Shown in pieces: positions 60,701 to 64,000 of a stretch of 64,000 nucleotides of DNA. The stretch comes from Perognathus longimembris pacificus (taxonomy: Eukaryota > Chordata > Mammalia > Rodentia > Heteromyidae), in contig NC_063180.1 in NCBI RefSeq assembly GCF_023159225.1, positions 9,111,297 to 9,175,296 on the forward strand, read 5' to 3'. Within the stretch, counting starts at the first letter, position 1; every line of letters begins with the position of its first letter. The notes beneath the pieces were generated by a model. It was not told the origin of the DNA and did not search any database. It saw only the letters and a list, made by a program, of their open reading frames with translations. Position numbers and translations under genes: made by a program.

Positions 60701-60935
60701 GGAGATTAGCTTAACATATGTGAAAGCCCTGGGACATGTGATTATTTGATCAGCGTTAGTGCCCTTCCTTTGTGATATTGCTGTGTTTGCTTTCATAGCC
60801 TCTTCCCATTTTGTTCTTTTCTGCTTCAAATTTTCACTGGACCAGGAAAATACATAGTTTCCAACCAATTCATGATTTATTTATAATCTGTCTTCTTTCA
60901 AAGAGGAGTAAAAAGAAACTAAAGCCAGAGAGAAA
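60701..60935 (+). repeat. Local duplication, copy 2
   Basis: Direct partner of 59867-60100. It ends exactly where an old L1 fragment begins (agatcaataaagttaactgc). The 60-codon minus-strand open frame here is not supported as a gene. Confidence 0.93.
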
Positions 60936-61800
60936 AGATCAATAAAGTTAACTGCATTGAAATGTAAAATATTCTTCCAGTCTATTATTCCAAGAACCAC
61001 CATCAACAAATTTAAAAAGAAAATGTTAGACTGTGAAGAGATAGTAGCAACATGTGTAAAAACGTTACTAATAAAGATAATTGAAAATGACACACCAATA
61101 AGGAAATGATGAAGAACAAAAAATAGCAAAAACATAAAGTAGCAAAAGATAATGCATAAAAAGGAAATACAAATGTCCAATAAATAATAAATGCATGTAG
61201 TTTTCCTAACTTGCTATTATCAGAAATATGAAAATAATAATAAAAATATTGTTTGTCTTCTACCAGATTAAGGATGTTAGGATATGCTAGAAAATGCTGG
61301 TAAGTAAATGAGGAACTAACTATAATATTTTATTGGAAATGGAACAAATGGTACAGTTTTCTAGAAGGAGGTTTTGCAACATCTCTTAAAAATCAAAACT
61401 ACGTATCTCTTACAGGATGCACATTTGTATCTGCTCATCTCCACCATGAGAGACACTTGCACACTTGCATAGAGAGGCACCTAGAACATGTATCACTTGA
61501 GGACAAGTTATTTCCTTTGTTTTAAATGCTTAAACTCCTGTAGTCCACATTAGTTTCAATTAATATCCTCATTTTACAAATTTAGAAGCTAAGATGAACC
61601 CAGGTAGTCTGGGTTTACAAAAGGGTCTTTCCCACTATGCTATGTTGCTTTTCAAGAAAATTATAATCCTGTAAAAGAATACTTACAGCAACACTGTTTA
61701 CAATTAAAAAATAGATGACTTGCAACAAAATTCTGTAATACTAAGGAACGAGTTAGAACTGAGTGTCTTTGACAGTATTAAGTCTTGGTTGTCACAAGTG
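60936..61800 (+). mobile_element. Old L1 (L1M/HAL1-like) ORF2-type fragment with a MIR inside
   Basis: 'aataaagttaactgcattga', 'tagtagcaacatgtgtaaaa', 'agatgataatgcataaaaag'-type sequence, 'gtacagttttctagaaggag', 'ttttgcaacatctcttaaaa', then after 61650 'cagcaacactgtttacaatt'. Order and wording match ancient ORF2 3' parts. 61535-61645 resembles a reversed MIR ('tcctcattttacaaatttag', 'tttcccactatgctatgttg'). Confidence 0.65.
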
Positions 61801-61930
61801 GTAGTGGTGGGAAATAGTTTTAATGAAGGTGGAGGAATCTGCTCCACCTTGGGAATCTGCTAAACACCCCATGATACACAGCACAGCGTCACAGAACCCA
61901 AATGTCAGATGTGCTCAGATTGAAAATCCT
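61770..61930 (+). mobile_element. MER5-type hAT-Charlie DNA transposon relic
   Basis: 'agtcttggttgtcacaagtg', 'ctgctaaacaccccatgata', 'cacagcacagcgtcacagaa', 'cccaaatgtcagatgtgctc' and 'agattgaaaatcctg' follow the MER5A order. The start overlaps the end of the old L1 fragment and the boundary is approximate. Confidence 0.78.
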
Positions 61931-63248
61931 GATCTGTGTTAAAATTTATCCTTCTCTAAGGCATATGGTTCATTTCAAAAGGCATCATATAGATTATCCT
62001 CATTTTCAAACCACACACATATACACAAATAGAATATCATATGCTTTGGGTATAAGTGTACTTATTCACCTAGAAGCTGAAGAAAAGGTCTCACATAAAA
62101 CAGACTTATTAGTAACAGCTTGTATAACAATAATCTCCTATACATTGTCTTTGAAAGGGGGTATGAAGGACAAAGATAAGGGGAAAGGAAACTAAGGGGA
62201 AATGGGCTCTTAAATTAACTAGGAACAGGACACGTTCTAGAATCTCAATTACATCTGAGGCATGCTCTCATGCAGTCACTTTATAGCCATCTCAGATTCC
62301 AGAAGGAGCTCAGCCACCTGCAGGGCCTCAAAGACTCTTTTAGAAGGCCCTACCTTACTGATCTTGAGACAATGGACAGTCACACCTTTCTCTCTGCCTT
62401 GGGTTTGCTGTCTATTTAAAGCTAAAGAAAAGGTCTGTACTCCTGGAGAGGGCTAAAGATATACTTGGCTGACATGTAATGAATTTCCTTTCTCTGTCCT
62501 TCCCTATGTCTTTATTTGGTGTATGTGGATGGGTGGCTGCATCTGCTATGTGGGGCTTCTGCAGTTTAGGCCTGGGGTGGAAAAACCCAGTTCCATTAAC
62601 ACTCCAAACAAGCAATGTCTCCTTTGGGAAATATTTTCTATGAAGTTTGACTTTACAAGGCACATATCATCCTCCTGTTCAAATAGAAGGAAACCATAGG
62701 ACCATTCACTCTATACCTTCCTCTGTGAAATGGTTTTGAAGAAAACAGCAAATGCAGAGGACTTCCTATGGAGAGAAGTGGTATTCTTCTAGGAACAATG
62801 GGAATTTCCTTCCATAGTTTATGGTCTGGGACAAACTAATTATACACACCTCTCACTCCTGCTGGCTACTCTCCCTGACTTAACCTGTGGTTCTTGTCAG
62901 AACCTTGAAGTCATGGAGTCATATAGTTCCTTTGTCTTTGTGATGTAGTGGCATTCAAATAAACCTTACCCTTTTTCCACTATTCCCTAGTGCTCTTCTC
63001 AAAGCTTTCTGTTGGCACAGGGATGTGCCATGGAGCCTGGTCAGGATGGAGCTCCTGAACTGATGCTTTCTGCCTTAAAGCCCTGGTTTGGAAAGAAACA
63101 CATGAATAATAGGTGGGTCAAAAATTACTCTTTATGGATTTAAATCAAAGACCTGTAAGCACTACAAATAACATTTGGGAAGTATGTTTATTACTATGCT
63201 TACAGTACTAAAACACAAGGCTAAATGAGAAGAGGGCAATTAAAGAAA
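61931..63248. other. Unassigned sequence
   Basis: No element or gene recognised. A 97-codon open frame at 61902-62195 has no recognisable motif and overlaps the MER5 relic. Confidence 0.4.
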
Positions 63249-63676
63249 CAAATGGAAACAAGTGTTATATCACTGTTGTAATTATTTTCAACATGCCATG
63301 TGAAACCATAGCTTTTTTGTTGTTGTTGTTCCTCTTGTATCTCCTTCCTGTGGTTGTTCCCGCAATATCACTGCATCTCATCTGAGTACCCTGGATACTG
63401 TATATACTTGTATTAGAACTAGGGAAGGGAAAGGGAATATCAAAATTGAGAGACAAAGCATAAAAAAAGACAAATGACTCCAAAAGCAATACTTACAAAA
63501 CCATTTGGTGTAAACCAACTGAACAACTCATGGGGGGAGAGGGAAAGGGGTAGGGGAGAGGGGGGAAATGAGGCAGGAGGTAACAAATTGTAAAAGAAAG
63601 GTACTCACTGCCTTACATACAAAACTGTAACCCTTCTGTACATCACTTCGATAATAAATAAATAATTATTCAGAAA
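63249..63676 (+). mobile_element. 5'-truncated L1, 3'UTR only
   Basis: Begins near 'aaatggaaacaagtgttata' and contains 'aacatgccatgtgaaaccat', the G-rich tract (63531-63572) and 'gataataaataaataattat'. Close in sequence to the sense part at 23482-23881. No clear duplication. Confidence 0.9.
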
Positions 63677-64000
63677 AAATGCATAGAATTAGGGTAGCAA
63701 TTTCTAAAAAGCAAATTCCAAAATGATCTCTCAGTGCTGGGGTTTGTCTTTCCTTAATTGTGATTTTCTCTATTTATTGAATTATTTTTTTCATAGAAAA
63801 GTTAAAGTATTGGGAAAATAAAATGATTTTGATGGTATAAAGAATTCTTGTACTATAGCAATAAAACACATTTAATATAACTAAGAAAAATAATGGAAAA
63901 GAAAACTAAGAGGAAGAAAAAATATTAAAATCAAATTAAATGGCAGAACAACTTATAGTGGCTTTGGTTTAAAATCTGATTCTATTGTTTAAGAGTCAAG
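63677..64000. other. Unassigned sequence
   Basis: A-rich; no feature recognised to the end of the window. Confidence 0.4.

Noticed and set aside
1..64000. CRISPR arrays, operons, phage or plasmid genes, integrons, bacterial defence systems
   Set aside because: Repeat content, A-tails, L1/SINE/MaLR elements and the lack of long open frames mark this as mammalian nuclear DNA. No regular spacer-repeat pattern was seen.

Overview
The window is mammalian nuclear DNA, and almost everything recognisable in it is a retrotransposon or the remains of one. The best clue to the organism is a short retroposon about 190-200 bp long, made of an ID-like (tRNA-Ala-related) left half and a second tRNA-like right half. 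It occurs in many copies. It matches what I know of the ID-like SINE of geomyoid rodents (kangaroo rats, pocket mice, gophers; IDL-Geo). An older B1-plus-ID-like dimer is also present, together with a plain ID element and rodent-type L1s. I therefore infer a heteromyid or geomyid rodent, without database confirmation. I see no intact cellular protein-coding gene, no tRNA or rRNA gene, no CpG island promoter and no convincing exon-intron structure. The region looks intergenic or deep-intronic.

Layout. Bases 1-8645 hold an ancient antisense L1M fragment split by one full-length but dead sense L1 (556-8225; long 5'UTR, ORF1, ORF2, 3'UTR), which itself carries a SINE in its 3'UTR. Bases 8646-23260 are mostly unique-looking sequence with scattered SINEs, MaLR LTR fragments, a truncated L1 and several microsatellites. 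Bases 23265-26825 are an L1 cluster: one 5'-inverted (twin-primed) insertion with an exact 17-bp target-site duplication, followed by a young truncated L1 inside an older twin-primed L1. Bases 26826-35927 are largely unique with a few SINEs and an LTR-like fragment. Bases 35928-40860 hold a rearranged antisense L1 and a long, young 5'-truncated sense L1, whose ORF2 fragment has one stop codon. Bases 40861-56340 contain three of the four youngest SINE copies, two MER5-like DNA transposon relics and two antisense L1s. Bases 56340-58790 are an ancient sense L1M carrying the fourth young SINE, a later L1 3' end and an antisense processed pseudogene of nucleophosmin (NPM1). Bases 59867-60935 contain a local direct duplication of about 235 bp. 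The end of the window holds more old L1, MIR and MER5 sequence and an L1 3'UTR.

Nothing here works as a pathway. The biology lies in retrotransposition history: order of nesting, target-site duplications, inversions and template-switch-like joins. I did not find a new biological system. The most interesting items are the rearranged insertions at 13497-13773, 23265-23898, 24084-26825 and 35928-36918, and the tandem-like duplication at 59867/60701.
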